From Roseivivax sp. THAF197b (lineage in GTDB: Bacteria; Pseudomonadota; Alphaproteobacteria; Rhodobacterales; Rhodobacteraceae): DNA of 64,000 nt. Positions within the stretch are counted from its first letter, which is position 1. Every line of letters begins with the position of its first letter. The notes under the pieces were generated by a model. The model was not told the origin of the DNA. It saw only the letters and a list, made by a program, of their open reading frames with translations, and made no database searches. This document shows, in pieces, positions 36,166 to 45,204 of the stretch. The stretch is from assembly GCF_009363255.1 (NCBI RefSeq), contig NZ_CP045318.1, positions 534,001-598,000 of the forward strand, written 5' to 3'. A program made the translations under genes and the position numbers.

Positions 36166-36212
36166 GCGAGAGGCGCTGCCTCTCGCGCTCTCCGGAGGTA
36201 TTTATGGTCCGG
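36166..36212 (+). repeat. Dispersed-type intergenic hairpin element after hrpB
   Basis: GCGAGAGGC-GCT-GCCTCTCGC (36166-36186) forms a perfect 9-bp stem and is followed by CTCTCCGGAGGTATTTATGG. This arrangement (short GC hairpin, CCGG, then a TATTTATGG-like tail) resembles repeated elements found after many genes in Rhodobacteraceae genomes. Identification is from memory; copy number in this genome cannot be checked here. Confidence 0.45.
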
Positions 36213-36316
36213 TCGTGACAGGGGCGGCGCGCCCTCGTGCGGAGGTGGGACGCGGCGGGTGGACAGCGGGGCGGGGCCGGGTCAGAACGTGGCAAGACCG
36301 GGACGAGCGAGGCGGC

Positions 36317-37327
36317 ATGGATATCGAGGCATTGCAGGCGGGCATCCTGAAGGGCGAGCGGCGGGCGCTGGCGCGGGCGATCACGCTCGTGGAAAGCGGC
36401 CGGGCGGATCATCGCGGCGACGCGATCGCGCTCCTGCAGGGGCTGAAGGATGCAGATCATGGCCGCGAGGCGATGCGGATCGGCCTGTCGGGCACGCCGG
36501 GCGTGGGCAAGTCCACGTTCATCGAGGCGTTCGGGATGATGCTCACGGATCTCGGGCTGAAGGTGGCGGTGCTGGCGGTCGATCCGTCCTCGGCGCGGTC
36601 GGGCGGCTCGATCCTGGGCGACAAGACGCGGATGGAGCGGCTGACGCGGGCGCCGGGCGCCTTCATCCGGCCCTCGCCCAGCCAGTCGCATCTGGGCGGC
36701 GTCGCGCGGCGTACGCGTGAGGCGATCGAGCTCTGCGAGGCGGCGGATTTCGACGTCATCCTGATCGAGACCGTGGGGGTCGGGCAATCGGAGACGGTGG
36801 TTTCGGAATTGTCGGACTTGTTCGTCCTGCTGCTGGCACCTGCGGGCGGGGACGAACTGCAGGGCGTCAAGCGCGGGATCATGGAGATGGCGGATATCAT
36901 CCTCATCAACAAGGCCGATGGCGAGCTGAAATCCGCAGCCACCCGGACCTGCGCGGATTACGCGGGCGCGCTCAGGCTCTTGCGCAAGCGGCCGCAGGAT
37001 CCCGAGGGCTTCCCCAAGGCGCTGACCGTCTCGGCTGTTGCCGAAGAGGGGCTGGTGCGCGCCTGGGACGAGATGCAGGCGCTCGCGGCCTGGCGGCGCG
37101 ATTCGGGTCACTGGGCGGGGCGCCGGGCGCATCAGGCCCGCTACTGGTTCGAAGCGGAGGTGCGCGAGGCACTGCTTTCAACGCTGAAGCGCGAGCCGGT
37201 CAAGGGGGCCATGGCGCAGCTCGCGGGGCAGGTCGAGGCGGGGGATCTGACCGCGGCGGCCGCGGCCGAGGAGCTTTTGACCACCTATCTGCAGCGAACG
37301 CCGCAGGCGGGCACGGGCGGGACTTGA
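36317..37327 (+). CDS. meaB: MeaB/ArgK-family GTPase chaperone of methylmalonyl-CoA mutase
   Basis: A 336-residue G3E-type GTPase starting [20 protein letters not shown]. The P-loop GTPGVGKST is at 59-67. [18 protein letters not shown] and [15 protein letters not shown] supply switch and Walker B elements, and NKAD begins at 198. MeaB proteins protect and gate cofactor loading of adenosylcobalamin-dependent methylmalonyl-CoA mutase, which completes propionyl-CoA assimilation. The mutase gene is not in the window. A propionyl-CoA synthetase (prpE) is found 14 kb away, fitting the same pathway. Confidence 0.94.
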   Translation: MDIEALQAGILKGERRALARAITLVESGRADHRGDAIALLQGLKDADHGREAMRIGLSGTPGVGKSTFIEAFGMMLTDLGLKVAVLAVDPSSARSGGSILGDKTRMERLTRAPGAFIRPSPSQSHLGGVARRTREAIELCEAADFDVILIETVGVGQSETVVSELSDLFVLLLAPAGGDELQGVKRGIMEMADIILINKADGELKSAATRTCADYAGALRLLRKRPQDPEGFPKALTVSAVAEEGLVRAWDEMQALAAWRRDSGHWAGRRAHQARYWFEAEVREALLSTLKREPVKGAMAQLAGQVEAGDLTAAAAAEELLTTYLQRTPQAGTGGT

Positions 37328-37458
37328 CGCCATGGCGGCACTTGCCTAGAGAGGCGCGACGAGATTCCGGGCGTGGCCAAAAGCGGCGCCCTTTCCCCAT
37401 TTTGGCGATGGACCCGACCTCAACGGATCATCGCCCTGACATTGACGAGGATGAACCC

Positions 37459-37749
37459 ATGTCGCGCGTGTGCGAACTGACCGGTAAGGGCCCGATGGTT
37501 GGCAACAATGTCAGCCACGCCAACAACAAGACCAAGCGGCGTTACCTGCCGAACCTGAACAACGTGACGCTTCAGTCCGAAACGCTGGGCCGCGGCATCA
37601 AGCTGCGCATCTCGGCGGCGGCGCTGCGCACGGTCGACCACCGCGGTGGCCTCGACAAGTTCCTCGCGAAGGCCAAGGACACCGAGCTGTCCGCCGCCGC
37701 GCTGAAGGTCAAGAAAGAGATCGCGAAGGCGCAGACGGCCGAGGCCTGA
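37459..37749 (+). CDS. rpmB: Ribosomal protein bL28
   Basis: A 96-residue basic protein beginning [33 protein letters not shown], which is diagnostic of bL28. It lacks the CxxC zinc motif of the C+ form. It binds 23S rRNA in the large subunit. The GAGGATGAA just upstream supplies the Shine-Dalgarno. It is alone, with a good terminator 26 bp after the stop. Confidence 0.97.
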   Translation: MSRVCELTGKGPMVGNNVSHANNKTKRRYLPNLNNVTLQSETLGRGIKLRISAAALRTVDHRGGLDKFLAKAKDTELSAAALKVKKEIAKAQTAEA

Positions 37750-37774
37750 TTCGCGTCCACGCAGCTGATCGAGA

Positions 37775-37804
37775 CAGCCCCGTGCCTCTGGCCGGGGCTG
37801 TTTT
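37775..37804 (+). terminator. Intrinsic terminator of rpmB
   Basis: CAGCCCCG (37775-37782) pairs perfectly with CGGGGCTG (37793-37800), followed by TTTT at 37801-37804. Confidence 0.85.
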
Positions 37805-37811
37805 GCGTTCT

Positions 37812-37875
37812 GGGGGCAGGCGGGTTCCGGGGGCAGGCGGGTTCAGGGGGCAGGCGGGTTCCGGGATCAGGCGGG
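37812..37875. repeat. 17-bp minisatellite, 3 full copies plus a degenerate fourth
   Basis: Units GGGGGCAGGCGGGTTCC/A occupy 37812-37828, 37829-37845 and 37846-37862. A degenerate part-copy (GGGATCAGGCGGG, 37863-37875) overlaps the 3' end of the minus-strand DUF2189 gene and contains its TGA stop (37867-37869). The array lies between the rpmB terminator and that gene. Confidence 0.8.
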
Positions 37876-38643
37876 CTGCACCACGCGCCGGTAGAGGTGC
37901 CAGCTTGCATGGCCGAGTATCGGCAGGATCACGAGGAGCCCCAGGAAGTAGGGGATGAGCGCCAGGAAGGTGAGCGTCGCGATGATCACCGCCCAGCCCA
38001 GCATCACCCCGGGATTGGCCCGCACCGCGCCCACGCTGAGGCGCATCGCGGTCACGAAATCGACCTCCTGGTCCAGAAGCAGGGGCAGGCTGATCGCTGT
38101 CAGCGAAAACAGCAGGAAGGCGAAGGCCGCGCCGAAGCCAAGCTCCACCAGGATCATCGTCAGACCCGTGCCGTTGAGATAGGTGGCCAGATCGTCGGGC
38201 GGGCCCATCAACGCCGAAGGGCCCATGATCAGCGCAAACAGCATATGCGCGAAGAAGGACCAGAACAGGAAGTAGATCACGATCACCGCGCCCGCCCAGG
38301 GGATCTGCCGGGTGCGTTCGTTCCAGATCACGCCCAGAACGCTCGGGAAGCTGAGTGCTTCGCCTTGCTCGAGACGGCGGCTGACCTCGTAGAGGCCGAC
38401 CGCGAGGAAGGGCGCGATCAGCGGAAACCCCAGGGATAAGGTCAGTGTCCAGGTGAAGAGATCCGCGCCCAGCTGCGCGAGGACGAGGCCCGCCACCACG
38501 TAGACGCCCGCGAAAAACAGCCCGTAGAGCGGCGCGCGGCGGAAATCGTGCCAGCCACACCGCAACACGCCGAGCAGATCACCGGGCGAGAGCCGGGCAA
38601 TGCGCGGCGTGGGGGTCGCCACCAGGTCGGAGCTGTCGGTCAC
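37867..38643 (-). CDS. DUF2189 family integral membrane protein
   Basis: A 258-residue protein from the GTG at 38643 (AAGGA 8 bp upstream; an ATG at 38685 would add 14 residues). It has about six membrane helices and the DUF2189 pattern [23 protein letters not shown] near residue 30 and [14 protein letters not shown] near residue 80. Function is unknown; family members are often near respiratory or cytochrome genes. Its stop codon lies inside the degenerate copy of a 17-bp tandem repeat, so the C-terminus may vary between strains. Confidence 0.85.
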   Translation of the reverse strand: MTDSSDLVATPTPRIARLSPGDLLGVLRCGWHDFRRAPLYGLFFAGVYVVAGLVLAQLGADLFTWTLTLSLGFPLIAPFLAVGLYEVSRRLEQGEALSFPSVLGVIWNERTRQIPWAGAVIVIYFLFWSFFAHMLFALIMGPSALMGPPDDLATYLNGTGLTMILVELGFGAAFAFLLFSLTAISLPLLLDQEVDFVTAMRLSVGAVRANPGVMLGWAVIIATLTFLALIPYFLGLLVILPILGHASWHLYRRVVQPA

Positions 38644-38815
38644 GGAGCATTCCTTTCGCGCGGTCACGGGTCCAAGATGTCGCATGCATCATGCCGCGGC
38701 TTTGCGGTGGATCAAACACTGCGTCGCAGGTGTGTGCTTTGGTGTGGCGCATTCCGAAGAGCGCGGCGCATTTGCCGCCTTGCCTGTCCTGCCACAACCG
38801 GTAAACCCTCTGACC

Positions 38816-39160
38816 GTGACCTATCGTGCGCATATCGCGGCCCTGCTGGCCGCCATTCTCGCCCTGGTGAGCGTTGAGCTTGCCATTGCGCGCGGCGCGC
38901 CGGCCATTGCCGGGCAGGTCGTGCTTTGCGGTGGGTTGGAGCGGGAAGTCATCACGCTCGATGTGAATGGCGATCCGGTTCGGCACAGCCAGCTTTGCCC
39001 CGATGCCGCGACCGCGTTTTTCGCAGCGCCCGTCGCAGCCACCGGCGTCGTGGCGGTGGCGCTGCGCTATTCGAAGCTGCATGTCGACACGGCCATGACA
39101 TCCCGCGCGCAGGCGGAGCTGCCGCGCGCGCAGGCAAGGGCGCCACCGGTTTCGATCTGA
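38816..39160 (+). CDS. DUF2946-like small exported protein upstream of PCu(A)C
   Basis: A 114-residue protein from the GTG at 38816, beginning VTYRAHIAALLAAILALVSVELAIA, a signal peptide or anchor. The mature part has VVLCGGLEREVITLDVNGDPVRHSQLCPDA, two Cys clusters with a DxxGDP segment, resembling small DUF2946-type proteins found beside copper genes. The frame is open upstream to 38600, but that part does not look like a protein. The next gene, 39 bp away, is a periplasmic copper chaperone, which supports a role in copper handling (inference). Family assignment is tentative. Confidence 0.65.
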   Translation: MTYRAHIAALLAAILALVSVELAIARGAPAIAGQVVLCGGLEREVITLDVNGDPVRHSQLCPDAATAFFAAPVAATGVVAVALRYSKLHVDTAMTSRAQAELPRAQARAPPVSI

Positions 39161-39199
39161 CCTCAAACCACAGATCGAAAATCGGGAAAGGACCCCAAC

Positions 39200-39724
39200 A
39201 TGTTTACCAAAACTGTCTCCGCCAGCCTGCTGGCTCTTGGCCTCATGGCGAGCGCCGCCAATGCCGAAATCATCGTGCGTGACGCCTATATCCGTAGCGC
39301 CGCACCGACCGCGCCCACCGGGGCGGCCTTCATGGAACTCGAGAATACAGGCGACAGCCCCATGCGGCTGGTCTCTGCCAGCACCGATATCGCGGCCAAG
39401 GTGGAACTGCACGAGCATCGCGAGGATGAGAACGGCATGATGATGATGCGCGAGATCGAAGGCGGGATCGAGATCGCGCCCGGCGAAACGCACCTGCTGA
39501 AGCGCGGGGGCGATCACGTCATGATCATGGGCCTCAACATGGAGCTCGTTCAGGGCGAGACCGTGCCGCTGACGCTCGGTTTCGCAGATGGAACGGAACT
39601 GCCGCTCGAGATCGAGGTGGACCGCGAACGCAGCCCTGCGCATGGCGGCGGGATGCAGGGCCACGGCAACATGCAGGGCCATGGCGACATGAAATCGCAT
39701 GACGGCAAGAAGATGTCGTACTGA
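39200..39724 (+). CDS. Periplasmic copper chaperone PCu(A)C
   Basis: A 174-residue precursor with a signal peptide (MFTKTVSASLLALGLMASAANA) and the cupredoxin-like PCu(A)C fold. The Cu(I) ligands follow the H(M)x10Mx21HxM pattern: VELHEHREDENGMMMMREIEGG, then LKRGGDHVMIMGL. The C-terminal tail is His/Met/Gly-rich (HGGGMQGHGNMQGHGDMKSH), a second flexible copper site. It delivers copper to the CuA/CuB centres of cytochrome oxidases. AAAGGACC is upstream of the ATG. Probably an operon with the preceding DUF2946-like gene. Confidence 0.95.
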   Translation: MFTKTVSASLLALGLMASAANAEIIVRDAYIRSAAPTAPTGAAFMELENTGDSPMRLVSASTDIAAKVELHEHREDENGMMMMREIEGGIEIAPGETHLLKRGGDHVMIMGLNMELVQGETVPLTLGFADGTELPLEIEVDRERSPAHGGGMQGHGNMQGHGDMKSHDGKKMSY

Positions 39725-39732
39725 TCGCAGGC

Positions 39733-40428
39733 TCAGTCGGACAGCAGGCCGTCCACCCATGCGGGGACGGCCGTGCTGGCCGGTCCGGTCAGGGTCTCGT
39801 CGAAGAGCGCCGATGCGGAGGTTTCCTCGAGATTGATCTCGAGCGTCGGGATCCCCGCCATGCGCGCTTCTTCGACAAAGCCCGCCGCGGGATAGACGTT
39901 GCCGGAAGTTCCGATGGCCACGAAGAGATCCGCCATTCCGAGATGTGCTGCGATGGCGTCCATGTGATGGGGCATCTCGCCGAACCAGACGATATCGGGC
40001 CGTGCTGTGGGCCTGTTGCAGGCGGGGCAGGACGCGCCCACCTCCATCGCGCGCGGGGCGTCCCAGCGATGCCCGCAGGCCGCACAGAGCGCGCGGGACA
40101 GCTCCCCATGCATGTGGATCACGTCCGCGCCCGCGGCCTCGTGCAGCCCGTCGACATTCTGGGTGACGATCACCACCTCGCCTGCGCATTTAGCTTGCAG
40201 CCTTGTCAGTGCAAAATGCGCCGCGTTGGGCGCGGCATCGGCCGCCTGCGCGCGACGGGCGTTGTAAAAGGCGTGCACGCGGGCGGGATCGCGCGCGAAG
40301 GCCTCGGGCGTGGCCACGTCCTCGATCCGGTGCTTGGTCCAGAGGCCGTCCTTGTCACGGAACGTCCCGAGCCCGCTTTCGGCGGAAATGCCCGCCCCGG
40401 TCAGGATCACGATTTTCTCCGGGCGCAT
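39733..40428 (-). CDS. cobB: NAD-dependent protein deacylase (sirtuin, CobB type)
   Basis: A 231-residue class III sirtuin from the ATG at 40428. It has GAGISAESGLGTFRDKDGLW (NAD binding), TQNVDGLHEAAG, catalytic His107 in HMHGE, and the zinc cysteines C115, C118, C134 and C137. Tyr55 and Arg58 (YNAR) match the Y-x-x-R pair that gives SIRT5/CobB-like enzymes affinity for succinyl- and malonyl-lysine. It removes acyl groups from lysines, including those of acyl-CoA synthetases such as prpE. Divergent from the phosphatase gene with a 56-bp gap. Confidence 0.95.
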   Translation of the reverse strand: MRPEKIVILTGAGISAESGLGTFRDKDGLWTKHRIEDVATPEAFARDPARVHAFYNARRAQAADAAPNAAHFALTRLQAKCAGEVVIVTQNVDGLHEAAGADVIHMHGELSRALCAACGHRWDAPRAMEVGASCPACNRPTARPDIVWFGEMPHHMDAIAAHLGMADLFVAIGTSGNVYPAAGFVEEARMAGIPTLEINLEETSASALFDETLTGPASTAVPAWVDGLLSD

Positions 40429-40484
40429 GCTTGCCTCCGTGCCGGGTCTGGCTACCCTTGCCGCGCAATGCACGTGAGGCGCCC

Positions 40485-40958
40485 ATGACCACTTCCATCC
40501 TATTCGTCTGTCTTGGCAATATCTGCCGCTCGCCCTCGGCGGAAGGGGTGGTGCGCGCGAAGGCTTCGGCGCGGGGGATGGATCTGCGGCTCGATTCGGC
40601 GGGCACCGGCGACTGGCATGTGGGCAAGCCACCCTATCCGCCGATGATCGCGGCGGCTGCTTCGCGCGGCTATGACCTCACGGATCTGCGCGCCCGGCAG
40701 GTGAGCCGGGCCGATTTCGACCGGTTCGATCTGATCGTCGCCATGGATGACGAGAACCTGTCCGACCTGCGCGCTCTGCGCCCCGGCTCGGGAGGGGCGG
40801 CCCTGATCGGCTTCACGGATGTGGTCGCGGGGGATCATCCGGGGCACGTGCCGGACCCGTATTTCACGCGCGATTTCGATGGCGCGCTCGATCTGGTGGA
40901 GCGCGCAGCCGACGGGCTTCTCGACCGGATCGCGGCGGGTGAGGGCTTCGGCGCCTAG
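40485..40958 (+). CDS. Low-molecular-weight protein-tyrosine phosphatase
   Basis: A 157-residue protein with the N-terminal P-loop VCLGNICRSPSAEG (nucleophile Cys9, Arg15; motif C-x5-R-S) and the general-acid VPDPYF loop near residue 125. It dephosphorylates phosphotyrosine or phosphoarginine proteins; the substrate cannot be told. No partner kinase is nearby. Its TAG stop shares the palindrome CTAG with the stop of the convergent lipoprotein gene. Confidence 0.95.
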   Translation: MTTSILFVCLGNICRSPSAEGVVRAKASARGMDLRLDSAGTGDWHVGKPPYPPMIAAAASRGYDLTDLRARQVSRADFDRFDLIVAMDDENLSDLRALRPGSGGAALIGFTDVVAGDHPGHVPDPYFTRDFDGALDLVERAADGLLDRIAAGEGFGA

Positions 40959-41296
40959 AGCCGCACCATGATCGCGACGGTGGCCGCCTCGGCCCATTCC
41001 GCGCTGCCGGGGTCCGGCAGGTCCGCGATGTCGCGCAGCACGGTGGCGCGATCAGCGGTCGGGACGGGGGCTGCCCGCCAGAGAGCTTCTTGGACCTCCG
41101 TATCCGTCAAAAGCGCGGGACCCGCTGCGATCACCGCGTCCTTCACCCGTGCGCGGCGGGCGCCGTAGACCGCATTTTCTGCGCCGGTGGTGAGCGCTGA
41201 GACTGGCAGGAGGAGTGGGTTGCCGAGGTGGTTGGGCTGGGTCGTGCAGGCGGTGACAAGGAGAGAGAGCGCTGACAGACCTAGGTATCTGAACAT
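40955..41296 (-). CDS. Small lipoprotein of unknown function
   Basis: A 113-residue protein starting MFRYLGLSALSLLVTACTTQP, with a lipobox LVTAC (lipidated Cys17) and no Asp at +2, so outer-membrane sorting is likely. The mature part includes NPLLLPVSALTTGAENAVYGARRARVKDAV and is predicted helical. I do not recognise the family. It converges on the phosphatase gene with overlapping stops. Confidence 0.8.
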   Translation of the reverse strand: MFRYLGLSALSLLVTACTTQPNHLGNPLLLPVSALTTGAENAVYGARRARVKDAVIAAGPALLTDTEVQEALWRAAPVPTADRATVLRDIADLPDPGSAEWAEAATVAIMVRL

Positions 41297-41688
41297 GAAA
41301 AACATAGCACCTTTTGGAAACATGGCCCTGCGCCTTTAGCACGGATTTCTGATTGGCGAGCCGCAGATTGATGCAATGCGGAGCGCAAGCATCTTGCCAG
41401 CCGAACAACGCACCCTGAGCGCGGAATCAAGGTCGCTTGCGACCGCCGCGCTCCAGCGCCTGCCTGCCCCGGACGGGCTGGCGCTTCGTCAAGGCTTGCA
41501 CCTGCGTTCGAACTGCGCGCCGGTTTTGCGTGGATAAAGCGCTTGCGTTCGAGCGGCAGTGCGCCATCCCCCGGGCAGGCGCTTTCGACTGTTCGATATC
41601 TGGATAACTACCGGGAAGCGCGCCGCATGCGCTTCATTCAACCGGGGTGGGCACGCGCGTTTTCGTTGAAAACACGCTGTCGCCCACG
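41297..41688. other. Gene-free region with inverted repeats near lepA end
   Basis: About 390 bp between two minus-strand genes. A near-perfect hairpin (GCGCGTTTTC-GTT-GAAAACACGC, 41655-41677, one mismatch) lies immediately beyond the large lepA inverted repeat. The rest is GC-rich with short repeats of GGCAGGCGCT-like words (41458-41585). No gene is visible. Confidence 0.45.
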
Positions 41689-41726
41689 CGCTTTGAAAAT
41701 GGACTTAAGAGTCCATTTTCAAAGCG
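41689..41726 (-). terminator. 17-bp perfect inverted repeat overlapping the lepA stop
   Basis: Arms 41689-41705 and 41710-41726 (CGCTTTGAAAATGGACT and its complement) are separated by four bases. The right arm lies in the last codons of lepA and the loop holds most of the TAA (41705-41707). The transcript would fold into a 17-bp stem right at the stop codon, followed by a second hairpin. Likely a terminator or 3'-end stabiliser. Confidence 0.7.
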
Positions 41727-43510
41727 GAAATAAACGCTTCCTGCGGGATCTCGACCTTGCCGAACTGGCGCATCTTCTTCTTACCCGCCTTCTGCTTCTC
41801 CAGAAGCTTCTTCTTCCGGGTCGCGTCGCCGCCATAGCACTTCGCGGTCACGTCCTTGCGCATCGCAGACAGCGTCTCGCGCGCGATGACCTTGCCTCCG
41901 ATGGCCGCCTGGATCGGGATCTTGAACATGTGGCGCGGGATCAGCTCTTTCAGCTTCTCGCACATGGCCCGGCCCCGCATCTCGGCGCGGTCGCGGTGGA
42001 CCATCATGGCCAAAGCATCCACCGGCTCGTCATTCACCAGGATCGACATCTTCACGAGGTTGTCCTCGCGGTAGCCGATCATCTCGTAATCGAAGGAGGC
42101 ATAGCCCTTCGTCACCGATTTCAGCCGGTCGTAGAAGTCGAACACCACCTCGTTGAGCGGCAGGTCATAGACCGTCATCGCGCGCCCGCCCACGTAGGTC
42201 AGGTCGAGCTGGATGCCGCGCCGCTCCTGGCAGAGCTTCAGCACGTCGCCCAGATATTCGTCGGGCACCATGACGGTCGCCTTGATCCGCGGCTCCTCGA
42301 TATGGTCGACATAGGTCATGTCGGGCATGTCGGCGGGATTGTGCAGGTCCATCCGCTCGCCGTCCTTCTTGTAGAGGTGATAGATCACCGAAGGGGCGGT
42401 CGTGATGAGCTCGATATTGTATTCCCGCTCGAGCCGGTCGCGGATCACCTCGAGGTGCAGCAGCCCGAGGAAGCCGCAACGGAAGCCGAAGCCGAGTGCC
42501 GCGGAGGTCTCCATCTCGTAGGTGAAGGAGGCGTCGTTCAGCGCGAGCTTCTCGATCGCGTCGCGCATATCCTCGAAATCGTTCGCATCGACCGGGAAGA
42601 GCCCGCAGAACACCACCGGCACCGAGGGTTTGAAGCCCGGCAGCGGCGTTTCGCAGGGCTTTTTCTCATGCGTGATCGTGTCGCCCACGCGGGTGTCGCG
42701 GACCTGCTTGATCGAGGCGTTGAGATAGCCGATCTCGCCGGGACCGAGGCTTTTCACGTTGGTCATGGCTGGGCGGTAGACGCCCACATCGTCCACGTCA
42801 TAGGTGCCGCCCGTCTTCATCATGCGGATGCGGTCGCCCTTCTTCAGGGTGCCGTCGATGATCCGCACGATACAGATGACGCCGAGATATTGGTCGTATT
42901 TCGAATCGACCAGCATCGCCTTCAGCGGCTTGTTCGGATCGCCCGCATCGGGCGGCGGCAGCTTCTGCACGATGGCTTCCAGAACGTCCGGAATGCCGAC
43001 GCCCGTCTTGGCCGAAATGAGGCAGGCCTCTGAGGCGTCGATGCCGATCACGTCCTCGATCTGCTCGCGCACGCGGTCGGGCTCTGCCGCCGGAAGGTCG
43101 ACCTTGTTCAGCACGGGCACGATTTCGTGGTCGGCCTCGATGGCGGTGTAGACATTGGCGAGCGTCTGCGCCTCGACGCCCTGCGTCGCGTCCACCACCA
43201 GAAGCGAGCCTTCGACCGCCTGCATCGAGCGGGCGACCTCGTAGCCGAAATCGACATGGCCGGGCGTGTCGATCAGGTTCAGAACGTAGGTCTCGCCGTC
43301 TTTCGCGGGATATTCGATGCGGACGGTGTTGGCCTTGATGGTGATGCCGCGCTCGCGCTCGATATCCATCGCGTCGAGCAATTGCTCCTTCATGTCCCGC
43401 TCGGCCACCGTTCCGGTAAGCTGAATGAGCCGGTCGGCCAGGGTGGATTTCCCGTGGTCGATATGGGCGACGATGGAGAAATTGCGGATGCGGGACAGGG
43501 GTGTGCTCAT
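41705..43510 (-). CDS. lepA: Elongation factor 4 (LepA)
   Basis: A 601-residue translational GTPase. The G1 loop [19 protein letters not shown] is at the N-terminus, with [12 protein letters not shown] (G3) and NKVDLP (G4). EF-G-like domains follow, and then the LepA-specific C-terminal domain with [27 protein letters not shown]. It back-translocates or remodels stalled ribosomes. The last codons are part of a 17-bp inverted repeat. It is divergent from the acylphosphatase gene (105-bp gap). Confidence 0.97.
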   Translation of the reverse strand: MSTPLSRIRNFSIVAHIDHGKSTLADRLIQLTGTVAERDMKEQLLDAMDIERERGITIKANTVRIEYPAKDGETYVLNLIDTPGHVDFGYEVARSMQAVEGSLLVVDATQGVEAQTLANVYTAIEADHEIVPVLNKVDLPAAEPDRVREQIEDVIGIDASEACLISAKTGVGIPDVLEAIVQKLPPPDAGDPNKPLKAMLVDSKYDQYLGVICIVRIIDGTLKKGDRIRMMKTGGTYDVDDVGVYRPAMTNVKSLGPGEIGYLNASIKQVRDTRVGDTITHEKKPCETPLPGFKPSVPVVFCGLFPVDANDFEDMRDAIEKLALNDASFTYEMETSAALGFGFRCGFLGLLHLEVIRDRLEREYNIELITTAPSVIYHLYKKDGERMDLHNPADMPDMTYVDHIEEPRIKATVMVPDEYLGDVLKLCQERRGIQLDLTYVGGRAMTVYDLPLNEVVFDFYDRLKSVTKGYASFDYEMIGYREDNLVKMSILVNDEPVDALAMMVHRDRAEMRGRAMCEKLKELIPRHMFKIPIQAAIGGKVIARETLSAMRKDVTAKCYGGDATRKKKLLEKQKAGKKKMRQFGKVEIPQEAFISALKMDS

Positions 43511-43615
43511 GGCTTCGCGATATGACGCGCGCGGCGGGTCCGGTCAAGATGCGGCGGTGGCGCAGGGTGTCGCGTGCGGCTATCTTTTCAAGGCATATTC
43601 GGGGTGAGAGGCGCG

Positions 43616-43909
43616 ATGACCGGGAAAACGCGACGGTTCAGGATCGAAGGCCGCGTGCAGGGCGTGGGGTTCCGGGCCTGGACCCAAGGGGAGGCGGAAG
43701 CGCGGGGCCTCGCGGGTTGGGTCCGCAACCGCCCCGACGGCACGGTCGAGGCGGTGCTGGGCGGGGCCGAGGACGCGGTCGACGGGATGCAGGACGCGCT
43801 GCGGCAGGGGCCGCGTCTCGCGCGCGTCACACGCGTGACCGCCGAGCCCGCGGAGGAGGCGCTGCCCGTGGGAGTCGAGATCCGGCCCACGCCCGCAAGA
43901 TCTGACTGA
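43616..43909 (+). CDS. Acylphosphatase
   Basis: A 97-residue protein with the family signature [16 protein letters not shown], containing catalytic Arg20, and [14 protein letters not shown], containing catalytic Asn38. The GAGAGG upstream supports the ATG at 43616. It hydrolyses acyl phosphates such as acetyl phosphate or 1,3-bisphosphoglycerate. Divergent from lepA. Confidence 0.94.
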   Translation: MTGKTRRFRIEGRVQGVGFRAWTQGEAEARGLAGWVRNRPDGTVEAVLGGAEDAVDGMQDALRQGPRLARVTRVTAEPAEEALPVGVEIRPTPARSD

Positions 43910-43996
43910 TCGGTGAATGGACAGTCGCGCCCGCATCGGGCATGATCGGCCAAAATCAAAAGGTCGGGAAAGTCCGGCAGCAGAACGAGCAGAGAC

Positions 43997-44356
43997 ATGA
44001 TCGGCAGCACAAAATCCATCGGCTGCGCCCTCGTGGTCGGCCTGACCCTCGCCGGATGCGGCGGCGGGTCCTATTCATCGTCATCGGCGAATGTCACGCG
44101 CTTTGCCACGGGGCCGATCTATTCGGCCTGCATGGCGTCCGATCGCAAGGCCCGCAATCGCGCGCTCTGCGGCTGCGTGCAGGCCTCGGCCGATGCCACG
44201 CTATCGGGTGGCGATCAGCGGCGCGCATCGCGGTTCTTCCGGGACCCGCAGGAAGCCCATGACGTGAAATACTCGCAGACGCCGCGCGATGACGCTTTCT
44301 GGGACCGCTACGAGAACCTCGTCGACCGCTCCGAACGGTATTGCCGGGGCCTCTAA
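43997..44356 (+). CDS. Small lipoprotein, Cys-rich mature part
   Basis: A 119-residue protein beginning MIGSTKSIGCALVVGLTLAGCGGG, with lipobox LAGC (Cys21). The mature region includes SACMASDRKARNRALCGCVQASADATLSGGDQRRASRFFRDP, with three clustered cysteines that could form disulfides. This CGC-containing pattern recurs in uncharacterised Rhodobacteraceae envelope proteins. No function is known. It is 87 bp downstream of the acylphosphatase gene and converges on the hydrolase gene. Confidence 0.78.
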   Translation: MIGSTKSIGCALVVGLTLAGCGGGSYSSSSANVTRFATGPIYSACMASDRKARNRALCGCVQASADATLSGGDQRRASRFFRDPQEAHDVKYSQTPRDDAFWDRYENLVDRSERYCRGL

Positions 44357-44363
44357 GGGCGCC

Positions 44364-45128
44364 TCACGCCTCGGCGGTCAGGAAGGCGCGCAGGGTCGCC
44401 TCGAACGCGTCGGGCTTTTCGGCGTGAAGCCAATGCCCCGCATCCGCGATCTTGGCGAAGCGCGCGCGGGGAAACAGCTCCCGGATGGGCTTGCGCATCT
44501 CGGGCGTGACGTAGTCGCTTTTCGCACCGGACAGGAAGAGCGTCGGCCCCTCGAACTGCCCCTTGGGGTCGGGCCAGCCCAGGATCTTCGGCATTTCCCG
44601 GCCGAGCACGTCGAGGTTCAGAAGCCAGCGCTTCTCCTTCATGTCGAGCGATTGGGTGAAAAAGCTCTGCAGCACCGGATCGTCCACGGAGGCCGCCAGC
44701 AGTTTCGCCGCGTCGGAGCGTTTCGCCACCGCACCGAGATCCACCGATTTCATCGCGTCGATATAGCCCGATTGATGATCGTGATCGTAAGCCACGGGCG
44801 CCATATCGGCCGAGACGAGCCTCTGCACCAGCTCGGGCCGGGTCAGCGCCAGCATCATCGACGCCTTGCCGCCCATGGAATGACCCACCACATCGACGGG
44901 GCGATCGATCTCCTCGATCACCTTGGCAAGGTCGGCAGCCATGTCGTCATAGCCGTGGCTGTCGCCCCAGGGCGAGGCGCCGTGATTTCGCTGATCCACT
45001 GCCACCACGTGGCGGATATCCGACAGGCCCCGCGCGATGCGGGTCCAGTTCTTCGCCTGGCCGTAAAGGCCGTGCACGATGACGAGCGGGGGCAGGGCGG
45101 GATCGCCGTGGCGGATGGTGTTCAGCAT
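44364..45128 (-). CDS. Alpha/beta-fold hydrolase (YbfF/esterase type)
   Basis: A 254-residue protein starting MLNTIRHGDPALPPLVIVHG. It shows the oxyanion HGLYG turn, nucleophile Ser84 in VGHSMGGKAS, an acid in the SGAKSDYV region and the catalytic His in ADAGHWLHAEKPD. The family acts on short-chain esters or acyl-CoA thioesters. The ATG at 45128 is chosen over an upstream in-frame ATG because the fold begins here. Substrate unknown. Confidence 0.92.
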   Translation of the reverse strand: MLNTIRHGDPALPPLVIVHGLYGQAKNWTRIARGLSDIRHVVAVDQRNHGASPWGDSHGYDDMAADLAKVIEEIDRPVDVVGHSMGGKASMMLALTRPELVQRLVSADMAPVAYDHDHQSGYIDAMKSVDLGAVAKRSDAAKLLAASVDDPVLQSFFTQSLDMKEKRWLLNLDVLGREMPKILGWPDPKGQFEGPTLFLSGAKSDYVTPEMRKPIRELFPRARFAKIADAGHWLHAEKPDAFEATLRAFLTAEA

Positions 45129-45204
45129 GGGCTCAGGGATAACGCCGCACAGCACCGCGGACCAGTGGCTTTTCTCCGGCAGCGGGGCAGGGTATGGGCC
45201 TGCC

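Noticed and set aside
41543..43033. A 496-codon plus-strand open frame opposite lepA
   Set aside because: Antisense of the lepA gene; His/Asp-rich product without similarity to any family.
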